NCBI GenBank assembly: GCA_023212695.1
Contig: JALCCG010000001.1
Location: 62,001 to 126,000 of the forward strand
DNA from: Sporisorium sorghi
Taxonomy: Eukaryota; Basidiomycota; Ustilaginomycetes; Ustilaginales; Ustilaginaceae
Reading direction: 5' to 3'
DNA: 64,000 bases
Shown here: one piece after another, positions 25,199 to 34,912 of the stretch
Layout: each line of letters begins with the position of its first letter
Numbering within the stretch: the first letter of the stretch is position 1
Notes under the pieces: model-generated
What the model was told of the DNA's origin: nothing
Seen by the model: only the letters and a program-made list of their open reading frames with translations
Databases searched by the model: none
Made by a program: the position numbers and the translations under genes

Positions 25199-25822
25199 TC
25201 AATGGGAAAGTTCCACGGCTCCATGCATGAACAGATCCACAATCTCAACAGCCATCTCATGGGGGCCAGCATAACCGCTGCGGGTATCTTCGCGATTACC
25301 GAGCATCAGCATAGCTGAGAAAGCCTGCGCCATCAGCATTGTGTTGCCTTTCCGAAGTTCGCCGGCGAGCATCGCTTGATTGAAGCGCTCAGAGAGAACT
25401 TCATGAATACGCTGTTCTGCTTCACGGATCGCAGCCATTTGCTCCTTGGATAAGAAGGGCTCTGCTTCCCGCATCATGGTCTCCATCTCAGCGTGGGGCT
25501 TTGCAATCTTCGCTTCAGCCACCCGGATTAATCCGGATTCCAGGGTATCCGCTTCATCCAGGAACCTGCGTGTTGAAGCATATGCTTTATTAAGGATCGT
25601 GGTTACCGCTATTTTAAACAGCTCAGGTTTACTTGTGAAATGATAATAGATGGAAGCCTTGGTCACTTGGCAAGCCTTCGCGATTTGCTGCAAGGATACG
25701 GACTCGTACCCGTTCTCCATAAATAGCTTGGAGGCAGTCCAAAGAATAGTATCCTGGACTGGCGCCTGATCGGCAGCAGCTTTGGGACGTCCGGGATTTC
25801 GGGGGTTGCGTATTTTTGTCAT
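25199..25822 (-). CDS. TetR/AcrR family transcriptional regulator
   Basis: Repressor of 207 residues. After a Pro/Arg-rich tail the helix-turn-helix is VSLQQIAKACQVTKASIYYHF, followed by the standard KPELF. The C-terminal helical ligand domain is unassigned. GGAGG precedes the ATG by five to six bases. It is divergent from the MMPL exporter gene, a common repressor/efflux pair, and an inverted repeat lies just upstream of its own start. Confidence 0.9.
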   Translation of the reverse strand: MTKIRNPRNPGRPKAAADQAPVQDTILWTASKLFMENGYESVSLQQIAKACQVTKASIYYHFTSKPELFKIAVTTILNKAYASTRRFLDEADTLESGLIRVAEAKIAKPHAEMETMMREAEPFLSKEQMAAIREAEQRIHEVLSERFNQAMLAGELRKGNTMLMAQAFSAMLMLGNREDTRSGYAGPHEMAVEIVDLFMHGAVELSH

Positions 25823-25832
25823 GATGACCTCC

Positions 25833-25850
25833 TGTCTATAGTGTAAGACA
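25833..25850. promoter_or_regulatory. Inverted repeat between TetR and MMPL genes, candidate operator
   Basis: TGTCT-N8-AGACA, ten bases upstream of the TetR start codon, in the divergent intergenic region. Confidence 0.4.
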
Positions 25851-25991
25851 TGCGGAGTGCTTTTTCAAAATAAATATTGATAATTAACCTTCCGGTATAT
25901 ATAATTAATTTTGCGCTGTTATGTTTCCAGATTTATTAAGAGAGAATCATGATATGTATGAAGAATAACACCGATTGGAGAGGATCTACAT

Positions 25992-28229
25992 ATGCACGGA
26001 ACAGGACCGAGCTATGGGAAATGGGTTGCTGGAAAGAGAAGCAAATGGGTCACGCTCTTGGTATGGGTGCTCATCGCATTGGCTTTGAATTTGTTATGGC
26101 CTGCTGTAGGAGATAAAGAGGATAACAATGCAGCCAATCTGAAGGAGAATGTCCCCTCCGTAATGGCAGAGGCGATTGCAGATCAAGAATTTCCCAGCAA
26201 TGGGGGAATTCCGGCGTTAATCGTATGGCACAAGGAGAATGGCTTGAATGAAGGCGATCTGGCCCAGCTCCAAGAGCTGACAGCGAGTCTTGAGTCAGAC
26301 CCGCTGCCTTATCAGAGGTTCGTTGTTCCCTTTCATAAACTTCCGCCGCAAGCGTTGACCGCGCAGCTGTCAGAGGATCAGAGCACACTGGTAATGCCGG
26401 TGTTGTTTGATGAGGATCAGGAAACGGATCAGCTCAAGGAAGGGACGGGAGAGCTCGAGCTCCGGACGGAACAGCTGCTTGGCAGCAATCCGTTTCAGGC
26501 ACCTATTCAGAGCGGGGACGGAATCAGTGCACGAATAACAGGGCCTGTTGGAATCTCCATCGATGCAACGGGATTGTTTGCAGACGCAGACGTATCGCTG
26601 ATGATCGCTACTGTGCTGCTGGTTCTTATATTACTACTGCTCATTTACCGTTCACCAATACTCGCCTTGATCCCGCTGGTCGCAGTTGGTTTGGCTTATA
26701 TGGTAACAAGCCCGATCCTCGGCTTTATGGCCGATCAAGGAGTGATAACAGTGGATTCCCAATCCATTGCGATTATGACGGTGCTGCTCTTTGGGGCGGG
26801 GACGGATTACTGCCTGTTCCTGATCTCACGCTTCCGTCAGCTATTATGGCATGAACCTGATAAACGCAAAGCCTTGTTCCAGGCAATTACAAGTTCATCG
26901 GGCGCCATTGCCATGAGCGGCTTCACGGTGGTGCTCTCGCTGTTTGCACTTCTTCTGGCCCAGTACGGGGCCTATCAGCGTTTTGCCGTACCCTTCAGCT
27001 TATCGATTCTAATTATGTTCATAGCCAGTCTGACATTGGTTCCGGCATTATTGGCCATTTTCGGCAGAGGATCGTTTTATCCGTTCATCCCGAGAACCCC
27101 GGAGATGCAAGCCGAACACGCTCAGAAAAAAGGAAAACCCGTCAAAGCTCCGCATAAAGAGAAGGAGAGCTGGATCGGTCGCGTGGTGACAACGAAACCA
27201 TGGACCGTTGTTTTGGTTGCAATGGTATTACTTGGCGGGCTTGCGACATTCTCATCCCATATCAAGTTTACCTATGATCTGCTCTCGTCTTTCCCGGAAG
27301 ATGTTCCTTCGCGTGAGGGCTTCGCCATCATGGGGGAACAATTCTCGGAAGGAGAGCTTGCACCCGTTCGATTGATGGTTAACAGCAGCGGGCAAACATT
27401 AGATTTGGGGGAACGGCTGCAGTCACTCGAATACGTGGATCGGGTGTCGGAACCGCAGAACGGTGCGGAGAATAACAACATTATCGGTTATGAAATTGAG
27501 CTTGCCATGAATCCATACTCTATGGAAGCGATGCAGCATATTCCGGATTTGCGTGAAGTCGCAGAAGCTTCTCTTTGGGAGGCAGGCGTTTCAAACCCCG
27601 GTGAAGCGGTGTGGATTAGTGGCCAAACGGCTACGCAGTATGACACGGAAATTGCGGGAGAACATGATGCCAAATTGATTATTCCGGTTGTCATTGGACT
27701 GATCACATTGCTGCTGCTGGTCTACTTGAGATCCGTTGTAGCGACTGTGTATCTGATAGCCACCGTAATTTTATCGTACTTCTCGGCACTGGGCCTTGGC
27801 TGGATCATTATTCACTACGGCCTCGGAGCGGAAGCCATCCAGGGAGCGATACCGCTGTACTCCTTCGTATTCCTGGTTGCTCTGGGGGAGGATTACAACA
27901 TATTTATGATCTCAAGCATATGGCAAAAGAGGAAGCAGATGCCGCTGAAGCAAGCGATTAAGGAAGGCGTTGGCGAGACCAGCTCGGTGATTACATCAGC
28001 CGGATTAATCCTGGCAGGAACGTTTGCTGTACTGGCAACTCTTCCGATTCAGGTATTGGTGCAGTTTGGGATTATCACGGCAATCGGAGTCATGCTGGAT
28101 ACGTATATCGTCAGACCATTCCTGGTGCCTGCAATAACAACGCTATTGGGCAAGTGGGCGTTCTGGCCAAGTAAATCTCACATGGCAACAGAAGAGAAAC
28201 AACCACTGCAAGTCGAGAACAACGCATAA
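25992..28229 (+). CDS. MMPL/RND family membrane exporter (YdfJ-like)
   Basis: Large exporter of 745 residues with the internal duplication of the family: one span (about 19-37), an extracellular loop of about 160 residues, a five-span block (about 200-365), a cytoplasmic linker with Lys-rich segment, then a second single span, extracellular loop and five-span block. The functional Asp/Tyr pair appears in FGAGTDYCLFLISRFR and the equivalent LGEDYNIFMISSIW. Ribosome site GGAGAGGATC before the ATG. Paired with a divergent TetR, so probably drug or lipid efflux; substrate unknown. Confidence 0.92.
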   Translation: MHGTGPSYGKWVAGKRSKWVTLLVWVLIALALNLLWPAVGDKEDNNAANLKENVPSVMAEAIADQEFPSNGGIPALIVWHKENGLNEGDLAQLQELTASLESDPLPYQRFVVPFHKLPPQALTAQLSEDQSTLVMPVLFDEDQETDQLKEGTGELELRTEQLLGSNPFQAPIQSGDGISARITGPVGISIDATGLFADADVSLMIATVLLVLILLLLIYRSPILALIPLVAVGLAYMVTSPILGFMADQGVITVDSQSIAIMTVLLFGAGTDYCLFLISRFRQLLWHEPDKRKALFQAITSSSGAIAMSGFTVVLSLFALLLAQYGAYQRFAVPFSLSILIMFIASLTLVPALLAIFGRGSFYPFIPRTPEMQAEHAQKKGKPVKAPHKEKESWIGRVVTTKPWTVVLVAMVLLGGLATFSSHIKFTYDLLSSFPEDVPSREGFAIMGEQFSEGELAPVRLMVNSSGQTLDLGERLQSLEYVDRVSEPQNGAENNNIIGYEIELAMNPYSMEAMQHIPDLREVAEASLWEAGVSNPGEAVWISGQTATQYDTEIAGEHDAKLIIPVVIGLITLLLLVYLRSVVATVYLIATVILSYFSALGLGWIIIHYGLGAEAIQGAIPLYSFVFLVALGEDYNIFMISSIWQKRKQMPLKQAIKEGVGETSSVITSAGLILAGTFAVLATLPIQVLVQFGIITAIGVMLDTYIVRPFLVPAITTLLGKWAFWPSKSHMATEEKQPLQVENNA

Positions 28230-28351
28230 GTTAGATGCAGCGCATCGTATAGGAATGCAACTTCTGTCTGGTCAAGTAGAACGAAGGGATTAGCCGTTAG
28301 TATTCGAACAGATTTGTACCGTGACGATTAGATAAATACAACAATTCAGTA

Positions 28352-28410
28352 GGCAGCCGCCTCTATTTCTTAGGATGGACTAGGGAATCGAGGGTGGCTG
28401 TCTTCTGTTT
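28352..28410 (+). terminator. Possible terminator after the MMPL gene
   Basis: GGCAGCC-CCTC pairing with GAGG-GGCTGTC across a long loop, then TTCTGTTTT. Confidence 0.4.
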
Positions 28411-28484
28411 TGACTTGTACGGAGAAGCGCTGGTAAGATAAGGAAGAGGACGTTTCGAAAAAGGAATCGAGAGGGATGTGACCT

Positions 28485-28967
28485 ATGTCGACGATACAAA
28501 CGGCAATCGAGCTTCGGTCAGCAGGCAAGCCGGAGGAAGCCAAACAAATTCTTCTGGGTCTGCTGGAGCAATCACCCGAAGATCCCGACATTCTGTATCA
28601 ACTGGCCTGGGTACATGATTTAATGGGGCTCGAAGGTGAGGCAGTACCTTATTATGAGAAAGCGATTTCGTCCGGGTTGAAAGATCCCGAGCGGCGCGGC
28701 GCTTTGCTTGGTCTTGGAAGTACTTACCGTACACTAGGCTTGTACAATAAATCCAAGGAGATTTTTGAACGGGGAAGGCAGGATTATCCTCAGGCGAGGG
28801 AGTTTAACGTATTCTATGCCATGACATTGCATAATCTCGGTCAATACGATAAAGCGATGGAGCTTCTGCTGAAGGAGCTTGGCGAAACGAGCAGCGATGA
28901 GGGAATCCATCGTTACCAGAGAGCTATTGTCTTCTATTCCGACAAACTAAATCAAGTTTGGGAATAA
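28485..28967 (+). CDS. Tetratricopeptide-repeat protein
   Basis: Cytosolic helical protein of 160 residues containing about three to four TPR-like helix pairs. Signs are AGKPEEAKQILLGLLEQSPEDPDILYQLAWVHDLMG (repeat 1 and 2 split by the DPD turn), GLGSTYRTLGLYNKSKEIFERG and LHNLGQYDKAMELLLKEL. It matches small TPR_5-type proteins common in Bacillales. The ATG has an AGAGGG site. It stands alone with no context that indicates its partner; a scaffold or regulatory role is generic inference. Confidence 0.8.
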   Translation: MSTIQTAIELRSAGKPEEAKQILLGLLEQSPEDPDILYQLAWVHDLMGLEGEAVPYYEKAISSGLKDPERRGALLGLGSTYRTLGLYNKSKEIFERGRQDYPQAREFNVFYAMTLHNLGQYDKAMELLLKELGETSSDEGIHRYQRAIVFYSDKLNQVWE

Positions 28968-29148
28968 ATTTTCGCAAAAGAAACATAAATTATATTATGT
29001 AAACTAATTGTTTGGGTGGGTTGGTTTGACGGATAAATCATCATTGCCGTCTTTAAAATTAATTTGTTTTTAGGTTGTCTTCATCTCTCGCTAAGGTTCG
29101 GACCTTATACTAAGTATGTCACTAAGAGTGATGGAAGGAGCAACGCAG

Positions 29149-29394
29149 ATGAACAAGAAGAATAAAATGAATATGTGGTCTATTGGGCTGGGAAGTGCTT
29201 TCCTGATGATGATGCTCGCCAGCAATGATCATGTCCAAGACGGACAAGCCCAATCCGGCATGGCTTCAAGCGCAGTCAGACCCAACGTGGCCATTCAATC
29301 CGTGAATAAGAATTCGACAGCCCAATCGCATGAAGACCAACAGATTACAACAGAAATGATCGATCAATTCTTAAAAATCGTAGCAGAGACATAA
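29149..29394 (+). CDS. Small hypothetical membrane-anchored or secreted protein
   Basis: An 81-residue protein that I do not recognise. It begins with Lys-rich MNKKNKMN, then a hydrophobic segment (MWSIGLGSAFLMMMLAS) that could be a signal or anchor, and a polar Gln/Ser/Asn-rich remainder ending in an amphipathic helix (EMIDQFLKIV). The ATG at 29149 is preferred because AAGGAG sits eight bases before it; an ATG at 29116 lacks a site. A good terminator follows. Confidence 0.6.
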   Translation: MNKKNKMNMWSIGLGSAFLMMMLASNDHVQDGQAQSGMASSAVRPNVAIQSVNKNSTAQSHEDQQITTEMIDQFLKIVAET

Positions 29395-29431
29395 GTAAGT
29401 ACGCCTTGCGTCCCAATACGTAACCTTTATG

Positions 29432-29465
29432 AAGACCAGTCCCGATGTAAGGGGTTGGTCTTTTT
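29432..29465 (+). terminator. Terminator after the small membrane protein gene
   Basis: AAGACCA...TGGTCTT with inner CCC/GGG pairs and five T residues. Confidence 0.85.
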
Positions 29466-29782
29466 GACACGTTGCTGTGCAGTTCCGGATCATGATCATA
29501 AAAATAATACCTCACATCTAAAATTCAATACATTCCATAAAATGTTATTTGGCCCGATAATTGTTTCAAATGCACTGGGGGACATTCTCATGGACGACGC
29601 AGAGAAATACGTAAACAATGAGTGTCTGGTGGAAGTACCTCAGAGAAAGAAGGTGAAACGAACGCCCGTTATGCAAGCGCTTACCTTGGAGAGGAGCCTG
29701 TGATTAAGAATATAACAGCTAGCTGTTAAAGACACCGTGGGAATCAGGAATATTTTAAGGACAAACAAGGAGGTAGCAAATC

Positions 29783-32680
29783 TTGAACATGAAACGGTTC
29801 GTTTCATCGATATCCATTCTGGTTATCGTACTCGGTTTATATTCAGTGAACCCCGCCGCCACGGAAGCGGCAGATGTCGAAGTAACCGCTGCGAATTCAA
29901 GTATTTTTGGACCGAATGTATATGTATTTGATCCTTCAACTCCTGTCGCCGAAATAAACAATATCACAAACACCGTGTTCAGTCAGATGGAATCAAATGA
30001 GTTCAGCAGCAACCGGTACGCTTTCCTGTTTAAGCCGGGATCGTATAACGTTAATTTTAATGTCGGATTTTATACGCATGTAGCCGGTTTGGGACAGAAT
30101 CCATCGGACGTTAACATTACCGGGGGATTGAATGTCAATGCGGACTGGGACAACGGGAATGCAACGCGTAACTTCTGGCGTGCCATCGAGAATCTGAGTA
30201 TTACCCCATCCAGCGGCAAAACGCAAATTGCGGTCTCTCAGGCAGCTCCCCTGCGGCGTCTCCACATTAAGGGCGAGCTGGATCTGTTTGATTTTGATAA
30301 CAATTGGAATGCAGGCTGGGCCAGCGGGGGATTCTTGGCAGATTCCATGGTTGACGGCATTGTGGTACCCGCCTCCCAGCAGCAATGGTTCTCGCGGAAC
30401 AGTCAGTGGGCCAACTGGAACAATGGAGTCTGGAATATGGTGTTCGTGGGCAGCAACAATACACCGACCGGGCAATTTCCTGATCCTCCGTATACCGTGG
30501 TTGACAGAACGCCGGTAATTCGCGAGAAACCATACCTCTACGTTAATCAGGCCGGACAGTATCAGGTGTTTGTTCCATCGCTTCAAACTAACAGCAAAGG
30601 GGTCAGCTGGGCGAATGGTTCGACACCGGGCCAATCGATATCCATCGATCAATTCTATATTGCGCAGCCTGGAACAGCAACAGCAGCCAGCATTAACAGT
30701 GCGCTAAGCCAAGGCAAACATCTGCTGTTTACACCGGGAAATTATCATCTGAACGATACGATTCGGGTCAATAACCCGAACACGGTTGTACTGGGGATTG
30801 GACTCCCTACGCTCATCCCGGACAATGGAAAAGCGGCGATGTCGGTTGCGGACGTGGACGGTGTAAAAATAGCGGGTCTGGTCCTTGATGCAGGGCCCCA
30901 GGAATCTCCCGTCATGCTCGAAATAGGCCCGAATGGAAGCTCGGGATCGCATGCTGCTAATCCGACATCGCTCCATGATATTACAGTAAGAACCGGAGGA
31001 GCCACTAGCGGGAAATACAATAAGGGCATTGTCATCAACAGCCACAACGTGATTGGCGATCACTTCTGGATCTGGCGCGCGGACCACGGTGCCGGGGCAG
31101 CCTGGAACACCAATGTGTCCAAGAATGGTCTTGTCGTTAACGGCAACAACGTGACGTTGTACGGACTGTTTAACGAACACCATAACGAATATCAGACGGT
31201 ATGGAACGGAAACGGGGGTCGACTATATTTCTATCAGTCGGAAATCCCTTACGATGTTCCTAACCAACCCTCTTGGATGAGCAAGAACGGAAGCGTTAAC
31301 GGGTTTGCCTCGTATAAGGTGGCTGATCACGTCACCAGCCATGAAGCGTGGGGGCTTGGCGTGTACTCGTATTTCAGAGACGCAGCTGTGAAACTTCAAA
31401 GCGCCATTGAAGTGCCGAATGTGCCCGGCGTCAAAATTCACCATGCCACCACCATCTGGCTTAACGGAGTACCAGGCAGTGAAATCACGCATGTCATTAA
31501 TAATACAGGCGGAAAAGTGTATGCGAACTCGCCTGCTGAAGCCATGCGGCAAACGGTAGTCGAATACGCTGGCAGCGGTTCCGGTGATACAACAGCGCCA
31601 ACGGTACCCGGAAACTTAGCGGCAGCGGCTGTCAGCAGCAGCCAAATCAATCTGAGCTGGACCGCTGCGACGGATAATGTGGGTGTAACCGGGTATGACA
31701 TTTACCGTAATGGAGTCCTGGTTGGCAGCGCAGCACAAACCTCTTACGCCGATAACGGATTAGCTGCCGCAACGACATATCAATATGCTGTAAGGGCTAA
31801 GGACGCAGCAGGCAATCTATCGGGTTACAGCAGCACGGTAGCAGCCGTAACGGCTCCAGACAGTGGCGGTGGCAGCTTGCCGCTGAACCGAAGCGGCTGG
31901 ACCGTCATCTCCTCTCCAGCGAGCGGGGATGTGCCTGAGTATATGCTCGATGGCAATATGTCGACACGCTGGAGCACTGGAGCCGCGATGGCACCTGGAC
32001 AATACATTGTCATGGATATGAAGGCCGCAAAAAGCTTTGGCAAAATCGTGATGGATTCCACGGGCAGCAATGAGGATTATGCCCGCGGGTATGAAGTCTA
32101 TGTATCCAATGACGGCACGAATTGGGGCAATGCGGTTTCCAGCGGCAGCGGAAACGGACCTGTGATTACGGTGAATTTTGCGAATCAAAATGCACGGTAC
32201 ATTAAGATAGTACAGACCGGTACGGCCTCCAGCTGGTGGTCGATTACCGAGTTGAATGTGTACGGTTTGGAGAATACGGGGGGAGGCGCTGCGCTTGACC
32301 GTACCACTTGGACCGCAGCGTCCACACCTTCCAGTGGAGATATACCGGCCAACCTCCTGGATGGCAACATGTCGACACGCTGGAGCACGGGTGCAGCCAT
32401 GGCGCCGGGCCAATACTTTGTTGTTGATATGAAAAGCGCGAAGAGCTTTAGCAAGATTGTGATGGATTCCACGGGCAGCGATGAGGATTATGCCCGCGGT
32501 TATGAAGTCTATGTATCCAATGACGGAACGAGTTGGGGAAATGCAGTTTCCAGCGGCAGCGGAAACGGACCTGTGATTACGGTGAATTTTGCGAGTCAAA
32601 ATGCACGCTACATCAAAGTTGTACAGACGGGCACCGCATCAAACTGGTGGTCGGTTCGCGAGTTCAATGTATTCCAATAG
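29783..32680 (+). CDS. Secreted parallel beta-helix protein with FN3 and two F5/8C domains
   Basis: Large secreted protein of 965 residues. A signal peptide ends near ATEAA (about 30). The body (about 35-600) reads as two right-handed beta-helix stretches of the pectate-lyase/GH55-like type, with many Asn/Gly turns (FWRAIENLSITPSSGKTQ; GIVINSHNVIGDHFWIWRADHG). Then come a fibronectin type III domain (about 605-695) and two discoidin/F5/8C domains (about 700-830 and 837-965), usual carbohydrate-binding appendages. A TTG at 29783 (AAGGAGG nine bases before) is favoured over the ATG at 29789. With a GH64 glucanase in the window, a beta-glucan target is plausible. Family members are sometimes labelled adenylyl cyclase; nothing here supports that. 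Confidence 0.8.
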   Translation: MNMKRFVSSISILVIVLGLYSVNPAATEAADVEVTAANSSIFGPNVYVFDPSTPVAEINNITNTVFSQMESNEFSSNRYAFLFKPGSYNVNFNVGFYTHVAGLGQNPSDVNITGGLNVNADWDNGNATRNFWRAIENLSITPSSGKTQIAVSQAAPLRRLHIKGELDLFDFDNNWNAGWASGGFLADSMVDGIVVPASQQQWFSRNSQWANWNNGVWNMVFVGSNNTPTGQFPDPPYTVVDRTPVIREKPYLYVNQAGQYQVFVPSLQTNSKGVSWANGSTPGQSISIDQFYIAQPGTATAASINSALSQGKHLLFTPGNYHLNDTIRVNNPNTVVLGIGLPTLIPDNGKAAMSVADVDGVKIAGLVLDAGPQESPVMLEIGPNGSSGSHAANPTSLHDITVRTGGATSGKYNKGIVINSHNVIGDHFWIWRADHGAGAAWNTNVSKNGLVVNGNNVTLYGLFNEHHNEYQTVWNGNGGRLYFYQSEIPYDVPNQPSWMSKNGSVNGFASYKVADHVTSHEAWGLGVYSYFRDAAVKLQSAIEVPNVPGVKIHHATTIWLNGVPGSEITHVINNTGGKVYANSPAEAMRQTVVEYAGSGSGDTTAPTVPGNLAAAAVSSSQINLSWTAATDNVGVTGYDIYRNGVLVGSAAQTSYADNGLAAATTYQYAVRAKDAAGNLSGYSSTVAAVTAPDSGGGSLPLNRSGWTVISSPASGDVPEYMLDGNMSTRWSTGAAMAPGQYIVMDMKAAKSFGKIVMDSTGSNEDYARGYEVYVSNDGTNWGNAVSSGSGNGPVITVNFANQNARYIKIVQTGTASSWWSITELNVYGLENTGGGAALDRTTWTAASTPSSGDIPANLLDGNMSTRWSTGAAMAPGQYFVVDMKSAKSFSKIVMDSTGSDEDYARGYEVYVSNDGTSWGNAVSSGSGNGPVITVNFASQNARYIKVVQTGTASNWWSVREFNVFQ
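31885..32677 (+). repeat. Tandem duplication encoding the two F5/8C domains (411-bp period)
   Basis: Homologous positions are 411 bp apart (for example TCGACACGCT at 31961 and 32372), with blocks of about 45 identical bases, indicating a recent in-frame duplication or ongoing homogenisation. Confidence 0.85.
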
Positions 32681-32696
32681 CAATTAAAGCGTCAGC

Positions 32697-32733
32697 AGTC
32701 CTGGATCCGCCATTCGGAGCCAGGGCTTTTTTA
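32697..32733 (+). terminator. Terminator after the beta-helix protein gene
   Basis: AGTCCTGG...CCAGGGCT stem with inner CCG/CGG and six T residues. Confidence 0.85.
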
Positions 32734-33015
32734 TATGATTGGATAAAGGCTGGGGGATGGGGGCTTTCAATTGCAATTTAATTTACATCATTAAATATTA
32801 ATTAGATGAATTCAAAATTGCTGTGATTTTTTTGAAAAACGGGAACCCACGTTCTTGTCATATCTTCCCAGTAAGCTTATTATTATCAATAGGGTTGTTT
32901 AAACGTTGACTTCAAGTGATGGGGGCGGGGGAATGAACGATAAGGATCGGAAATGAACCAGCTATTAGAAAAGGCAGCATAGCGATGTTCCTGATGGATT
33001 ACGGAAGGTAATGGC
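32734..33015. other. Intergenic stretch with no gene recognised
   Basis: AT-rich first half; it presumably holds the promoter of the ABC exporter operon, but no convincing -35/-10 pair was found. Confidence 0.5.
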
Positions 33016-33120
33016 ATGATCTTATTCAATCTTCTGTCGCTGTGTAATCCGAATAGTTTGAACGGGATTGCTGTGAAGCAGCTTCCTACGACGTGTTACT
33101 CGAAGCGGGAGGGATTATGA
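33016..33120 (+). CDS. Possible 34-residue leader peptide ahead of the ABC exporter operon
   Basis: ATG at 33016 with GGAAGG eight bases upstream opens a 34-codon frame that ends (TGA 33118-33120) four bases before the exporter start and covers its ribosome site. The peptide begins MILFNLLSLCN and ends with a basic tail; no family is recognised. It may couple or attenuate translation of the exporter, or be chance. Confidence 0.35.
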   Translation: MILFNLLSLCNPNSLNGIAVKQLPTTCYSKREGL

Positions 33121-33124
33121 ACGA

Positions 33125-34912
33125 ATGCAAAGCAATCAAATGTTAAAAAGCAAGCGAAGGACCGCGGGTGTTGGTGTCTACCGGGACATGCTTGTCCGAT
33201 ATGTATTCCCTCACAAAAGGCTGCTGGCAGCTTTAACGGGGCTGCTGTTATTTTCCATTGGACTGCAGCTGATTAATCCGCAGATCATCCGGTATTTTAT
33301 CGATACGGCACAAGGAGAGGGCAGCATGGCCTCCCTTTATTACGCGGCCGGTTTTTTTATCGTATTTTCATTGCTTCAGCAAGGCGTATCCATTGCGGCG
33401 GCCTACTACAGCGAGAACCTGGGCTGGACGACAACCAACAAGCTGCGTGCTGAATTGGCGGAGCATTGTCTCTCTTTGGATATGAGTTTTCACAAAACGC
33501 AAACGTCAGGCTCGTTAATCGAGCGGGTGGACGGCGACGTCAACGCACTTGCTAATTTTTTCTCCAGTTTCATTATCCATTTGTTTGGCAATCTGATCCT
33601 CATGATCGGGATATTGGCGCTTTTGTACCGGGAGAACTTCTGGATCGGATTTGTGATGACGGTGTTTGTTATCGGAAGCATCTACGTTATTCAACGGATA
33701 CGGCAGTTTGCCATACCGGTATGGAAGCGGTGGCGCGAGCTGAATGCGGACTTCTATGGATTCATTGGAGAGCACCTCGAAGGTACGGAGGATACGCGTG
33801 CCAATGGAGCCGCAGGATATGTCATGAACCGATTCTATGAGATGGCCAGACGCATGCTGCCGGTTCGCGTTCGGGCGTTCATTGGATTTTTTCTGATGTG
33901 GAGTACAACGATATTGGTGTTTGCGCTCGGAAATGCCGCCGCTTTTATTGTGTGCTTCATTCTGTGGAAGAATGGACAGAGCGGCTTGACGATCGGTTCC
34001 ATTTATCTTGTCTTCTATTACACGGAACTCCTTGCGAAGCCGATCGAGAAGATCCGTACCCAGCTGGAGGATCTGCAAAAGGCAGATGCCAGTTTGATGC
34101 GGGTCCGGGAACTGCTCGCGACCGAATCACTGATTAAAGACGGCCCGGGAGCTCAGCTTCCGTCTGGTCCGTTGTCAGTGGAATTCCGCAATCTGAAGTT
34201 TGCGTATGAAGAAGGTGGGAAAGCGACGCTTGAAGATCTGCAGCTGCGTCTGGAGCCTGGGCAGACGTTAGGATTGTTAGGGCGTACAGGCAGCGGTAAA
34301 ACAACGATTGCACGCCTGCTGCTGCGATTCTATGACCCCCAGGAGGGGAGCATCGAGCTTGCAGGAACGGATATCCGGGGCTGCAAGCTCCATGAATTGC
34401 GTCGAAAAGTTGCCATGGTCACGCAAAATATTGAGATTCTTGAAGGGACGGTCCGTGACAATCTGACTTTGTTTGATGAGGGAATCGCTGACAGCGATAT
34501 CGTGTCCGTTCTGGAAGAACTCGGTCTCGGGGATTGGTATGCCTCCCTTCCGGATGGATTAGATACGAACCTCGCCTCAGGCGGTGGCAGCCTGTCTGCA
34601 GGCGAGGCCCAGCTGCTGGCATTCGCACGCGTGTTTCTGACGGATCCAGGCCTCGTTATCCTTGATGAGGCATCATCGCGACTCGATCCGTTAACCGAAT
34701 ACCGGATTGAAGCAGCCATTACGCGTTTGCTGCAGGAGAAGACGTGCATCATCATTGCACATCGTCTGGCTACCGTCCAACGTGCCGACCGCATTCTCAT
34801 TCTGGAGAATGGAAGAACGCTTGAGAGCGGACGCCGGGATGAGCTTGCTTCAGATCCGCAGTCGCGGTTTAGCCGCATGCTTGCCGTTGGAATGGAGGAG
34901 GTGCTGGCATGA
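33125..34912 (+). CDS. ABC exporter half-transporter, first subunit
   Basis: Membrane ATPase of 595 residues: six membrane spans (about 30-310) and a C-terminal nucleotide-binding domain. Walker A is GRTGSGKTT, Walker B LVILDEASSRLDP, the switch His in IIAHRLATV. The ABC signature reads LSAGEAQL, a variant of LSGGQ, and the dyad ends DEASS rather than DEPT. Preferred ATG at 33125 (GGGAGGG ten bases before). It overlaps the next gene by ATGA, so a heterodimeric exporter of the multidrug or lipid type is expected. Possible upstream leader ORF noted. Confidence 0.92.
   Translation: MQSNQMLKSKRRTAGVGVYRDMLVRYVFPHKRLLAALTGLLLFSIGLQLINPQIIRYFIDTAQGEGSMASLYYAAGFFIVFSLLQQGVSIAAAYYSENLGWTTTNKLRAELAEHCLSLDMSFHKTQTSGSLIERVDGDVNALANFFSSFIIHLFGNLILMIGILALLYRENFWIGFVMTVFVIGSIYVIQRIRQFAIPVWKRWRELNADFYGFIGEHLEGTEDTRANGAAGYVMNRFYEMARRMLPVRVRAFIGFFLMWSTTILVFALGNAAAFIVCFILWKNGQSGLTIGSIYLVFYYTELLAKPIEKIRTQLEDLQKADASLMRVRELLATESLIKDGPGAQLPSGPLSVEFRNLKFAYEEGGKATLEDLQLRLEPGQTLGLLGRTGSGKTTIARLLLRFYDPQEGSIELAGTDIRGCKLHELRRKVAMVTQNIEILEGTVRDNLTLFDEGIADSDIVSVLEELGLGDWYASLPDGLDTNLASGGGSLSAGEAQLLAFARVFLTDPGLVILDEASSRLDPLTEYRIEAAITRLLQEKTCIIIAHRLATVQRADRILILENGRTLESGRRDELASDPQSRFSRMLAVGMEEVLA

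Noticed and set aside
29455..29703. 82-codon plus-strand frame before the beta-helix gene
   Set aside because: It begins inside a terminator. A shorter version from 29590 has only a weak G-rich site; not enough support.
29783..32680. Adenylyl cyclase annotation sometimes given to such proteins
   Set aside because: No cyclase domain or residues are seen; the body is beta-helical and secreted.
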